From Trichosporon coremiiforme (taxonomy: Eukaryota > Basidiomycota > Tremellomycetes > Trichosporonales > Trichosporonaceae), in contig BCJJ01000092.1 in NCBI GenBank assembly GCA_039545355.1, positions 1 through 24,320 of the forward strand: 24,320 bases of DNA, written 5' to 3'. The translations under genes and the position numbers were made by a program. Below, in pieces: positions 1 through 11,229 of the stretch. How positions within the stretch are numbered: the stretch's first letter is position 1; the number at the start of each line of letters is the position of its first letter. Below the pieces are notes generated by a model. That model worked only from the letters and a program-made list of their open reading frames with translations, was not told the origin of the DNA and did not search any database.

Positions 1-1
1 C

Positions 2-928
<927 letters not shown>

Positions 929-1592
929 ATAAAAGGAGAGAGACCAATCTAGGTGTCATTCACAGACAGCACAAGAATGCAACAAATGATCTAAAAGGGG
1001 CGACGGACGAGCCATCGAGCGCTAGCGAGGTGGTGAGGCCAGAGAGTTGAAAAACGGTGAAGCAATAGAGGCAGCCTCGACGCACTATGCGTAGACGGCC
1101 GCTTGCAGATCTGGACCAAAAATGCATCGAGATGAAGAATCACTGCACGCATCGGGTCAAGGCCTCACTCTGACTGGCTGATGGGCCGTTTGGGCTTGTA
1201 CGGTGCGAAAACTAAGAACGGAAAAGCGTGACGTGGCCGGGCCGAATGCCACATCCGGCCTGCTCAGGGACAGAAGGTGCGAGCCGATCGCGTCATGACT
1301 GCAGCTTCCAGCCGAAGCGCCCGATGCAGGCTGTGTGTGGTAGGATGCGGGGTGTGATAAGCTGGTCTCGTCTGGGTGCATGATGATACATAAACAATGG
1401 TATGGATACGCTGACAACTGCCTACTTCTGCACGGCAGGTGAGTGTGCCCCTATGCACTTTCCCATCCCCCTCCTCTCATTCTCTTTCTCCTCTTCACGT
1501 CTCCCTCCCACTCCATTGACGGGCCGGCCCTAGGCGTGCCAGCCACGGTGAGGCGACGTGGGAGTGCGAAGAGAAGAAGTTGCACTAGGTGT
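929..1592. other. Convergent intergenic region between ATP1 and the 865-residue protein gene
   Basis: This 664-nt stretch separates two gene 3' ends. An A-rich AATAAAAGGAGAG directly after the ATP1 stop could serve as a 3'-end processing signal. A copy of the octamer AGCGCTAG lies at 1018-1025; the same octamer recurs at 19992 and 20238. Short open frames on both strands have no family features. I see no RNA gene. Confidence 0.5.
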
Positions 1593-4269
1593 CTACGGGT
1601 CTTTGTAGTTCACCTTCCGCCTAACCCTTCCCCTAGCACTTCTGCCCAGTGTTCCATCCGCGACACCCGCCTCGGCCCTGTCCTCCTCCGTCTCGAGCTC
1701 CGAGGGCAGTCTGAGCTTGGCCCGGCGCTCCCGGCGAGCGCGCAGGACTTCGGTCTGCCGCATGGCCCATTGCTTGTGTGCCGCCGCGGCGCGGAGGTCG
1801 GCGAGCTGGGCGCGGGCGGCCGTGTAAGCTGAGGCATGGTCGGGTTTGGCGATGAGCTCAGTGGGAACAGGAGGGTCGATGTCCATCGTGTCAGAGGCGC
1901 CGTTGGCTGCTGGCGCGGCAGGCTCCTCGGGTTGAAGGGTACGCTCAGCAGCGGCTTCGGGTGCAGGTTTCTCGGCCGCAGCTACAAGTTTTTGGGTTTC
2001 CGGCTCAGCGGCGGTTGGAGCTTCGGCGTCCGTTGAGGCTCTGGCAGGCTGATCGGTAGCAGGTGCTACTTCGGCAGAGGGAGCGTCAGGTGCTGTAGAC
2101 TCAGCAGGCTTAGCAGTGGCAGGCTGGTCAGCGGCAGTAGCCTCCTCTGGAGGCGCAGGGGCATCGTCCTTCCCCTGTGTTGTTTGGATACCGTCCTTTG
2201 TCTCGGTGGGCTGCTCGAGCGCATCGGCCGGGGGTCGCTCAGCCTCGGAAGCGGGGAGCACCTTGGACGTCTCGGAGTCGGCAGTCGGAGCTGCAGCTGG
2301 TGGGTCGCTCTGCTTCTCGTTGCCAGCACCCTCCTTCGCGTCATCACTGTTGGTTTCAGGCTGATCGGGAGCATCAACCTTGGTCTCGTCCGTGCCGGTG
2401 GCTTGTGGCCCGTCGACCTTCACAGCTTCGTCACCATTGGTAGCGGGGTCCAGCCAGGGCTCCTCGCCCAGGCTGGCGAGCATGAGTCCGACCGCGGCTT
2501 CCGGGACGAGCACGTCCTGGACGAAGTGTCGCTTTTCCTTCTCGTTGAGCGCCTCGAAGCGCTCGGACCCCGGTTCCCCCTTGATCCACTCAATGATAAT
2601 CTCGCCGATCTCGGCGGTCTCGTCTTCCGTCAGATCGCCGTACTCTGCGACGTTGCTGAGAGTTGCGGGGGAGGCCCAGAAAAGATTCGCACGCCAGCGG
2701 GCTGGCTCGTATGCGTCCTGCAGCACCAAGCGAAGGTACGGCAGGATGTGACGCACGCGCTCAACGAAGTCCGCCGAGCGTTCCAGAACAGTGATGGCGT
2801 ACTGACCCAGCTGACGTTAGTTAGAGGCTTGATGGACACAACTCACGCTGCAGGTCGCGATCGCATCTTCCGAGAGGAAGACGATGTCACGCTTCCGCAC
2901 GGTCCGCGCCTTGCTGCTGCCTCGCTCGAGGACGACGTAGCGGTCACTCTCAGACGCATTCTGGGCGGGATGGAACTCGTTAAGAACCGCAATGAAGAAG
3001 TTGCGGTTCTGCCGGACCACGCAGGTACTTCCCGGCTCGATACTGGGTGTCAGCTTGATCATCAACATCGGTTTACTTTACTCACCCCATGGGCAGCACT
3101 GTTGGCTCGAACTTCTTCGCACTCTTCTTCCCCGGCGTCGAGTGGGGCGTCGGGGTCCCCGGCGGCGGGGACAAGGACGCCGATCGGCGCTTGAGCACAT
3201 TGTCGAGCGTCATCTCATCATCATCGTCGTCGACATACGTCTGCGACGACTTGGCGAAGCTGCTGAACGAGCCATTGGCGACAGCAGCAGCCTGGAGCTT
3301 CTCGAACACGGCAGCGGGATCGTTCTTTCCTTGCCGGGGGACGTGTTTCGTCGGCGCCCTCTTCGCAGACAGCGTCACGCGCGAGCTTGTCGCGACGGGC
3401 TCCTCCTCGTCCGTAGACAGGTAGCCTGACTTGGCCTTTGCGACCGCGTTCGTGCTGGCGCGCTTCCGCTTCGGCTTGAGCTTCGGCGCCGCGTCGCCAT
3501 CGAGGAACCGCTCACCCTCCTCCTTCGGCTTGTCGCGTGAGGGAAGCTTGGCGGGGAGAGACTGCCGCGCCCGCTTTGCCTTGGGCTTGGAGCTGGAGGG
3601 CGCAGAGGGAGTCGATGACCGCGGTGCAGCACGCTTCTTCGCCCGACTTGACGCACTCGCAGGCTCCGCTTCCTTCTGTGCGTCGGCCCTTGATCGTCGC
3701 GCTCGCTTGGGCATTGCCTCTGGTGTTGACTCGCGTGATGCTTCGGATTCGCTCTCAGAGTCCGACGGAGCAGGCGACGATAAGGGCGAGTCTGCGTTGT
3801 CCCTGCCCCGCGGCGTCGCTTTGGACACGCTTACCGGGGCCAATTTCCGCGAACGCTTCGGTGTTGGTTCCAGGCTGGATAACGGTGAAGAGCGCTTCTG
3901 GCTGTTCTTCGGCGCAGGTGCCTCGTCCTTGGACGCCTTGGCCGTAGTCAGGCGACGCGCTTTCGGGGCTGGTGCCTTCCTCGGCGTCACGTAGGTGCTG
4001 AGAGCCGAGTCTTCACGCGCCTGCAGCAGGCGTGGCCGCCTGGAGTAAGTCACTAGATTTCCCTTGGGACGAGAAAATTGCGAGACCGTCGGTGGTGCCG
4101 GGGAGGGAAGGGATGGCACTGGGGACGGTGACGGCGGAGAGGGAGTCGCCTCCGAGCGTGCCGGGGCCGGGGAAGTTGATGATGACGAGCGCGATGGGGC
4201 AGTCGCGTCCTCGTTTCCCATGCTGGACAACGAGGAGGTCGAGGGCGACCTCGACATCGACTGCGACAT
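1593..4269 (-). CDS. Unrecognised 865-residue, probably nuclear protein (possible Tudor/SH3-like domain), three exons
   Basis: I do not recognise this protein. Exons read on the minus strand are 4269-3086, 3042-2847 and 2810-1593, with introns of 43 and 36 nt. Both introns end in CTRAC plus 5-6 nt to AG, and the phases agree. The start at 4269 has a good context (CACC before ATG). Residues 1-395 are Ser/Pro/Lys/Arg-rich and disordered, with many KRxR-type clusters suggesting nuclear import. Residues about 396-460 contain a compact beta-rich stretch (GSTCVVRQNRNFF, YVVLERGSS, ARTVRKRDIVFLSEDA) whose spacing resembles a Tudor or SH3-like barrel. Residues about 461-560 are helical and Trp-containing (RWRANLFWASPATL). 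An acidic Ala/Pro/Glu/Thr-rich linker follows, then a basic helical tail ending in RRKVNYKDP. A chromatin role is inferred from composition and the Tudor-like pattern only. Codon use matches the neighbours, and there is no sign of breakage. Confidence 0.72.
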
Positions 4270-4899
4270 GGTGTCACGGAGAGGGCGTTGTGTGTGGATG
4301 GGGCGAGGTGCAATTACAGCTGCTGTGAGCGGATAGCGAGTTGTGACTTCGGTCCACCTCCACCACGCGCGTGGGCCACTATTGTTTTCGCCCCCCATTC
4401 TGCATTCTGCACCCGGCGACGCGCTCATGTCATCCTCCCGATCCTCCCACCTACTACTTACTCTCTTATAACTGCAAAGCATGCCCGCATTCCATTCCAT
4501 TGCCGTAGAAGCATGCGCGAGCCGGATAGTTCACGGAATGCTATAGCGCGTCGAGGAATTGACAAGCCAACATTACAGTTAACATATATGCATGTATCTC
4601 TAGTGACTACAGTGAACTATAGCTACAGCTGTCGGGGTCGTTCAGTCGCTACAACGGTTGTAGAAGTCGAGGAGGCGTGCGTTGGAGCTGTCGAAGACGG
4701 GTTAAAAGGGCTGCACAGCGGGCTGAAAGTCAAAGTAACTTACATTCTCTAGATCACTGGGCTTGTCGCCCTCTCCGTCCACAGGCGTTGAGGACAGAGG
4801 GGTATGTGTTGCAGAAACGCTGACGACGGCGTTCGGGGTGGTGATGAGAGGCGAAGCCGGGACAAGTTGTCCGAGTCACCACTGCTGCGGCGAGATGAG
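4270..4899. other. Intergenic region: promoter of the 865-residue gene and 3' flank of the small orphan gene
   Basis: The two flanking genes point the same way (minus), so this 630-nt stretch should hold the promoter and 5' UTR of the gene starting at 4269. A TTATAAG-like element can be read on the minus strand near 4466-4472. A near-perfect palindrome, CTACAAC-G-GTTGTAG, lies at 4649-4663. The upstream in-frame ATG at 4500 would add 77 codons of unlike composition and is not favoured. No RNA gene or further coding exon is apparent. Confidence 0.4.
4649..4663. repeat. Short palindrome CTACAAC-G-GTTGTAG
   Basis: Two 7-nt arms are separated by one base and are perfectly complementary. The site lies in the intergenic region between two minus-strand genes, downstream of the small orphan gene. 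It could be a dimeric regulator site or a hairpin in a transcript 3' end. Function is unknown. Confidence 0.45.
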
Positions 4900-5504
4900 T
4901 CAAGAGTCATAGTTCGGGCTCGGCAGCTCGGAGACGCTTCGATCAACGTTGCCGACCGCAACAGTCATTGAGGGCAGCAGCTGTCCACGGTCCAGGAGAA
5001 CAAGGTCGTTCACGAGGCGGTGTGGCTGCGGCTTGTGCGGCTTAGGCGGCGGTTCGCGCACAGTGCTGGGCTCCGATACAGCTACAGACCCTGTCGAAGC
5101 CTTAGATGACAAGTCCTCTGGCTGTGCACCCCCGTGCAGGCCCTTGCTGTACTCGACGAGTGCGCCCGTCATCTTGTATTCCATGCTCAGCATCTGCGCG
5201 GTGAACTCGCGGTCAACGTCCTCGAGCTGTCGTGTGAGCTCGACAAGGCTTTGGATCGCATGTCGCTCGCGCACCGACAGGCCGATCATGTACGTTGCTG
5301 TTGAAGTCAGCTGAGCCCGAAACGCAGAGTATGGTAGTGGGTACGCGATAGGAGCAGGATGGGGAAGGCTCGACTGCTGCGGAGGCTCGCGAGATAGAAT
5401 TGTGGGCGGATGCTGCGGACCGACGCAATTGAGCCGTGCTGTGACTACCTACGGAGATGTGACACGAAGAGCTCATCCTTGGCAGAGAGCCCGCCAGTGT
5501 TCAT
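4900..5504 (-). CDS. Small orphan protein, about 149 residues, two exons (predicted)
   Basis: I do not recognise this protein. The main exon, 5297-4900, is a clean open frame. It has a helical, probably coiled-coil segment (RERHAIQSLVELTRQLEDVD continuing through QMLSMEYKM), then a Pro/Lys-rich linker (EPPPKPHKPQPH) and a short hydrophobic stretch. A first exon at 5504-5453 is inferred: its ATG has A at -3, it encodes MNTGGLSAKDELFVSHL, and a GTAGGT donor plus a CTGAC-TTCAACAG acceptor join it in phase to give HLPTYMIGLSVRERH. The intron would be 155 nt, longer than most here. Without that exon, translation could begin at the in-frame ATG at 5289 and give 129 residues. The coiled-coil character suggests a subunit of a complex, but no function can be assigned. 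Confidence 0.55.
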
Positions 5505-6010
5505 TCTGGGAAGCAGGGAGCGGTGGGTGGGGATTGTCGCACAGGCGCAGTGCAAGAGTCGAGCAGAACGTGATGGATTGAAAGTGTGCAGAAACAAGAG
5601 GGAAGAAAGGGGGTCGGGGAAGGCGCAAGCCGGCTTAAGCGGTGGCGAGCAAGCGACTAGTGGTGGTGAGGGCGGGGAAGCCATGGGGAGTGTGCAGTAG
5701 TAGTGGTGGAGGTCGACGGTCGGCGGTTGGCGCGAGAGCTTGCGGGAAGAGGGGGATGAATGGTGTTGTCAGGTAGGAGGCTACTGTCGCTGTCGCGCTA
5801 CGAGCTGCAGCTAGAGAGCTCAGCGCGGTGTCGTGCCTCAATGACTGGCAGGTGTCGAAGATGAAGAGGAGGTGGTGTGTAGAAGTGATGACGCAATGCA
5901 GCGGCGAGGAAGCAGGACCAGGTCAAAATTGCGGACGTCGATTGGCTCCAGAGTGGGTAGATAGCAGGGAGTGCGGGGTGGAAGGGCGTGAGCGTGTGAG
6001 CGCGTGAGGG

Positions 6011-6031
6011 ATGATGGATGATGGATGATGG
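6011..6031 (+). repeat. Heptamer tandem repeat (ATGATGG)x3
   Basis: Three perfect copies of ATGATGG stand head to tail, followed by the GC-rich imperfect repeat CCTGGCCTAGCCTGGCC. They lie in the upstream region of the small orphan gene. The array is short and could be a slippage product. Two other heptamer repeats occur in the 19.8-20.2 kb intergenic region. Confidence 0.6.
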
Positions 6032-6945
6032 CCTGGCCTAGCCTGGCCGGGTCTCGTCGGGAGGTCTAGAGCTGAAAGTCACGGCGGCAGGCGTACAGGT
6101 ACTTGCCAGCTGCCGGACAGCATTCCCAACAGCCGCGGCTACCGAGCAACCCTCCGACGTCCCTCGTCATCCTCCGCGTCTGCGCGTCTCGTCTTCCGCA
6201 TACTGCTGGACGCAGTTTGTCACCGTCCAGGGTTCAAGCTAGGCTGGATCGCATGAGCAGCCAGCCCCCCGTAACCGGCTCTTGCCCGAGCACTCCAAAG
6301 GCACCTCCGCTCCGGCGATTCTCACCACCGCGCGATCGGCGTCAATCCCGGTCACCTGTCCAACTCAAGGCCGGTGCCATTTTGGGTTATGGAACCAACC
6401 GCATTACCAACGATTGCAGCGATCGCGACCGAATAACCGATCCTGCTGCGCATCGGACCATCGACGGCTCGCTCTCTGCCCCCTGCCCGGCTACACCGGC
6501 TCATCCCCGGCTCACCTCGCCGCGTACAGTGGCTGTTTCGCTGGTCTACTGCGTTAACAACAGCTCTTAACCCATTCCGCAAACCGCCATGTGCACATCA
6601 GCCGTGCGCAGCCGAGTCCAGACTACGCCGCCGTCGCCATGCACGGCATCATGCATCGGCTGTTGAGCATGTTTACTGCCTAGCCCCTGTCTCCAATGTA
6701 CCCCAATGCGGCGCGTCATGACGTCTACACTGCATTGGCGCCGGGAGTCGACCGACCCTCGGGCAAGTTGGACCAGGAGCGGCGCATACTACAGCTTACC
6801 CTTACCGATGACGGGGTAACGCTTGTCAAGTTCCGCCACCCACTCTGCGAGAACCACACCCACTCTTGCGACATGCGCAGCTGTGCTCAGGCGATAAGAG
6901 GACTGCTCATTCCAGCTTCCGCGGGCAACCTGTGCGGGCAGTTTC

Positions 6946-6962
6946 GGGGGGGGGGGGGGGGG
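6946..6962 (+). repeat. Homopolymer run of 17 G
   Basis: An uninterrupted run of seventeen G residues sits about 475 nt upstream of the BRPF-like start codon. Such runs mutate easily in length and are error-prone in sequencing, so the exact count is doubtful. Confidence 0.8.
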
Positions 6963-7103
6963 CTCCCGCATTCCCAACAGGGAGCTCGGTTGTCGTACCA
7001 ACTGCGGAGAGGAAGGTCCTTCGAGTCCGCGATGACACGCACCCGAGGCGCAGTTTGTCGGGCAGCGGAAAGGGGCGTGCAGGGTACACAGGCCTTAGAT
7101 AAG

Positions 7104-7109
7104 CACGTG
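7104..7109. promoter_or_regulatory. E-box CACGTG upstream of the BRPF-like gene
   Basis: A perfect CACGTG lies about 330 nt upstream of the BRPF-like start codon. This hexamer is the core site of bHLH factors such as Cbf1-type and SREBP-type regulators in fungi. A six-base match is expected by chance every few kb, so this is only a candidate. Confidence 0.25.
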
Positions 7110-7436
7110 TTGACCCCTGTCAGTACTCTTCCCCCACTTCATCTTCAGGGCAGGCCCCCACTTCTGCTTCTTGCCTGTTTCAGCATGAGGGTGGGCTCCG
7201 ATAAGAGCGCCATGCGAAATCCATGTGGAGATGGCGTGGCTCTGCCTCCGTCCGTTCCTCAGCCTCACATGCCGCGGCGCGGGGCCTCGATCACGACGAA
7301 TGTTGTTGACGAGCGTCGCGCTCATGTCCGCCGTCTTCCTTGCCATTTCGTCATCCAACCCGACGTCCGACCCCGTCAACCTCACGTCACACAGCGCGCG
7401 ACGTCTCCGTCGCGTGCAAGCTAGCTACCGGCCAGC

Positions 7437-10400
7437 ATGTCCAGCATGTCCTCCGTAAGCGGGGAGAAGACGTACGAGATCCCGATTGTGTCTTTCCGCG
7501 TGATCACCGATGACAAGTCGCTGCTCGCGCCAGCCGGCGTGCACTCGGAGCAGGCGCGGTCGTACGGCTACAACGACTTTTCCGATTTCGAGCGACCAGA
7601 GCACTACATCCGCTACATCGAGCCGATAGAGTCTGAGCTCGCCGCCCAGGTCGAATACGACATGGACGAGCAGGACCAGGAGTGGCTCGACACGGTCAAC
7701 GCCGAGAGGAAGAAGGACCAGTCCGGACCCGTGTCGTACGAGGTCTTCGAGATTATCATGGACAAGCTTGAGAAGGAGTGGTTCACTCTCGTAAGCTTGG
7801 CAGCTCGAACTAGCTGACGCCAGATCAAACGGATACCGCAGCCCGAGACGAACATGCCCGACGGAGACTCGAAGTGCGCGATCTGCGACGACGGCGAGGG
7901 CGAGAACTCAAACGCGATCGTTTTCTGCGACGGGTGCAACCTCGCAGTCCACCAGGATTGCTATGGCGTGCCGTACATCCCCGAGGGCCAGTGGCTATGC
8001 CGGAAGTGCACCGTGTCTCCCGAGAATCCGGTGTCGTGTTTATTCTGCCCCAACGAGGGCGGCGCCTTCAAGCAGACGACGACGGGACACTGGGCACACC
8101 TCCTGTGTGCTATCTGGATCCCGGAACTCGGCGTTGGAAACGCAATCTACATGGAGCCCGTCGAGGGCGTGGACATGGTCCCGAAGAGCAGGTGGAAGCT
8201 CCACTGTTCCCTGTGCAAGGAGCGCGTCGGCGCTTGCATCCAGTGCGAGAACAAGAGCTGCTTCACTGCCTTTCATGTCACTTGTGCGCGGCAGGCGGGA
8301 CTGTTAATGAGCATGAAGCTCATGGGCGCAGACGGGCAGCTCAAGGCGTACTGCGAGAAGCACCTGCCAGTAAGCTAGTCAGGTCACGATTTTCAGCTAA
8401 CACCAGGCTGACTGGCGGGACATCCGTACGATTGAGAATGGCGATGACGACGAGGACGAATCCTACCATGAGACGTCCGAGGACGACGTGTTCGAGGACG
8501 AGGAAGAGGAAGAGGAAGAAGTCGTGACCCCGCCGCCACGGAAACGCGGCCGGCCCCGCAAGCACTCAATCCGGAACACAAGCGGTGGACAGCCGAAGCG
8601 GCCGCGCGGCAGGCCGCCAAAACAGCGAAAGGAGGAAGAGCAGCAGGCGGTGGTAGTTGCAGACAAGAAGCGAAAAGTCACCACAAAGTCGGCTCGCGCG
8701 CATGCCAAGTCGTACCGCCCCGGTCCCCCAATCGTACCGCGTATGATTGTGAACAAGCTGCTCGACTACATCGCCAAGATCACGATCCGGAAGAAGCAGC
8801 CGTTTGTGGAGCGGCTTTGCAGGTACTGGAGCCTGAAGCGGGAGGCGCGCCGCGGTGCGCCCCTATTAAAGCGGCTACACCTTGAGCCGTGGACTGCGAC
8901 GACGGAGAGCAAGGAGCAGACGGACGCTGAGAAGGCGAAGAACCTCGAGTTCCTCGGTATGCTCCGTAACGACCTCGAGAAGGTTCGCATGCTGGCCGAG
9001 CTTGTGTGCAAGCGCGAGAAGGAGAAGCTCCGCCAGGCGCAGGTCATCAAGGAGGTCATCGACAGCTTCATCTTCCCGCACTACGAGACGCTTCGGAGCA
9101 CGTTCGACCAGATCGTCGCGTAAGCTAATAGCTTGTTCAGTACCGCTGACAAACAGGATGGACCGCGGCGAGTTGTTCCTGCAGCCCGTGACGCTGGAGG
9201 AGGCGCCAGACTACTACGACGTGATCAAGGAGCCGATGAGCTGGACACAGATCGACGCCAAGCTCAAGAGTGTCAAATACCTGAACGTGGCCGACTTGAA
9301 GGTGAGCTGAAGTCCGTGTATCGCTAACTCTCAGCGTGACATCTACCTGGTTCTCGACAACGCGATGCAATACAACAAGAGCGAGACGACATTCCACCGC
9401 GCCGCGTCACGGATCAAGAAGAATGCGGCGCCGCTCCTCGACGCACTGGACTCCATCTCCGCCACGGGGCAACTGATGCCGCCGGTGCCGGAGGGCGAGG
9501 GTGAGTGGGGTCCAACGCCTGCCGAGGTCGGCGACTTGGAAACCTCACTCGCGCGGTTGCAGACGATGCTCGCCCCCGATCCCTCCGAGACAGGCCGGGA
9601 AGAGGGACGCGACATGCTGCGCTCAATCTTCGCCTTCGAGGTCGAGAAGGAGCCGCCCCCGCCGCCCTCGCCGAAGAAGCGGAAAACCATGTCCGCCGCT
9701 GAACGCAACAAGAAGTTCGAGCAGGCCGAGGAACGATACAAGGAGCGGCTGAGTATGGGCGGTGGGTCTTCGCGCGTCTCTCGCACCGCGGCGGCGGCGG
9801 CCACGATCCCCGAGTCCCCACCACCCGCTACGGGACGCCGCAAAGCGTCCGAGGAAACGTCCGAGACTTCGCGCCGGTCGCAGCCGGGCGTCGTCGGCGT
9901 CACGTCTGTGCCGGCCATGTCGGAACGGGAGCGAAGACAGGCTGAGAAGAACCTGGACCTGATTGCGGAGAATTTAGACTCCAAGGACGAGTACGAGCGC
10001 TTCAACGTCGGGTGGATCTTACCTGAGGGCTCTAAGAGGCGTAGGCCGGCACCAGTCACGGTGCCCCCGCCCCCGAAACGGTCCGCTTCACGCGCGGCTT
10101 CGAGTGTCTCTGGCGCCAGCGACAGGAATAAACGGCAGCGCACGAGGACGCCGGCCGAGGCGCCCGCGCCTAAGAAGCGCAAGGGCGGAACGGAGCCGGA
10201 GCCTGAGCCGGAACCGGAGAAGGCGGAAGAGGAAGAGGAGGAAGACGTAGATGCCGAAGGCGAGGACGAGGAGTTAACCCCTGTCCCCGACTCGGCGGTC
10301 ACGCCACACTTTCCGAGATCGAGCTTATCCCCGCCCCCCGCTGATGCCGAAGGCGAGGCGGACGATGGCGCGTCGGACAAGACGGCTGTTGAGCAGCCTA

Positions 10401-11093
10401 TAGCCGCTGACAAGGCTAAGGAGGCCACACCCAAGCCTGACGAGACGATGGATGTCGACGCCGATGGCGACGCTAAAAATGAGCCCAAGACGCCCGCTGC
10501 GCAAGAGGGCAGCACGGCCGCGTCCACCCCGGCTAAGGACCGGAGGAAGAGTCTCGTTGCTCCCAAGCCGCCACTCCCCACCGATGGCTCCGACCTATAC
10601 CCAGCGGGCACACAAGGTGGGTAACCTCCATTCCCTCCCCCTCATTCTCTCCCCTTAGGCTTCCAACGCCGTGAGAGCCAAGCTGACCGCAGTCTGGGCC
10701 AAAGTGACTTCGTACCCCTACTTCCCCGGCGTCGTGATCGACCCCCGCTCCGAACCCTCCATCGTCCCGCCCTCCGTGCTGGCTTTAGAAGCGGAAGAGA
10801 ACAAATCCGGCCGCGCGTGGCTTGTGCGGTTCCACGACAAACAGAGGTCCTGGGGATGGATGCACGCGGAGCGCATTGAGGCTCTGGGGAGGGACGAGGA
10901 CGTCGACAAGATGTACCTCGCGGGTAGGGAGAGGAGTCGGAATAAGGGCTTCAAAAGCAGTCATTTGAAGGCGAGCTGTAGGGCGGCCTATCAGAAGGCG
11001 CTGTCGAGCCTGGAGCGTCCACAGGCCGCGGAGGGCGACAAGTCCGCGAAGAACGACGACCAGGAGAAGGCTGAGGCGAAAGAGAAGGCATAG
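7437..11093 (+). CDS. NTO1: BRPF/Nto1-like chromatin reader: EPL1-like, PHD-Zn knuckle-PHD, bromodomain, PWWP
   Basis: This is a scaffold and histone-reader subunit of a MYST acetyltransferase complex (NuA3 in yeast, MOZ/MORF-BRPF in animals). Exons are 7437-7790, 7824-8369, 8407-9119, 9157-9301, 9335-10616 and 10693-11093, with introns of 33, 37, 37, 33 and 76 nt; 1146 residues. The EPL1-like N-terminus spans about 10-118 (DFERPEHYIRYIEPIE). PHD1 starts at C136 (CAIC...FCDGC...H...C), followed by the knuckle (CLFCPNEGGAFK) and an extended PHD2 ending near 300. An acidic run and AT-hook-like RKRGRPRK (about 345-352) and RPRGRPPK motifs follow. The bromodomain spans about 515-630 and keeps the Asn in NAMQYNKS. 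After a long disordered acidic/basic linker comes a PWWP domain from about 1014 (VWAKVTSYPYFPG). The last junction was set by restoring GTQ-VWAKV. Two in-frame ATGs (7437, 7446) share the same context; the first is used. Confidence 0.93.
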
Positions 11094-11229
11094 AGGATCA
11101 GTGTACACGAGACCCAGTATTGTAACCCTAGAATAACGTGACATGCATAATAGTCTGCTCCCACAATCACTTTTCTCATCTACTCCGCGTACTCATTGCC
11201 TTCTCGTTACGCTCGGAGCCAGCTCGCGA
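11094..11229. other. Short convergent 3' intergenic spacer
   Basis: Only 136 nt separate the BRPF-like stop from the VTA1 stop. It is relatively AT-rich (TTGTAACCCTAGAATAACG) and must hold both 3' processing sites, so the two transcripts may overlap at their ends. Confidence 0.5.

Larger units (their letters stand above)
5505..7436. other. 1.9-kb divergent intergenic region (small orphan gene / BRPF-like gene)
   Basis: This is the longest gene-free stretch in the window and must contain the 5' regions of both flanking divergent genes. I see a heptamer repeat at 6011-6031, a run of 17 G at 6946-6962, and an E-box CACGTG at 7104-7109. Open frames of 155 and 242 codons on the plus strand (6103-6570, 6696-7424) have no domain, are Arg/Pro/Ser-rich, and look like chance frames in GC-rich DNA. 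No tRNA-type paired A and B boxes were found. A non-coding transcript cannot be excluded from sequence. Confidence 0.45.

Noticed and set aside
2184..3194. 336-codon plus-strand frame across the 865-residue gene
   Set aside because: It crosses exons and introns of a consistent minus-strand gene model and has no recognisable domain.
4270..4500. N-terminal extension of the 865-residue protein to the upstream ATG at 4500
   Set aside because: The composition changes abruptly (Trp- and Cys-bearing, unlike the Ser/Pro-rich start at 4269). The ATG at 4269 has a better context.
6228..6245. B-box-like GGTTCAAGCT
   Set aside because: It is imperfect at the 3' CC and has no A box at a suitable distance upstream.
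6103..6570. 155-codon frame in the same intergenic region
   Set aside because: It is Pro/Ser/Arg-rich without motifs. Its length is expected by chance in GC-rich DNA.
6696..7424. 242-codon frame in the divergent region before the BRPF-like gene
   Set aside because: It runs through the 17-G homopolymer, is low in protein-like structure, and ends 12 nt before the BRPF-like ATG, where the 5' UTR must lie.
9343..10611. 422-codon antisense frame over the BRPF-like linker
   Set aside because: It is Ser/Gly/Ala-rich low complexity produced by the reverse complement of an acidic, Pro-rich coding region.
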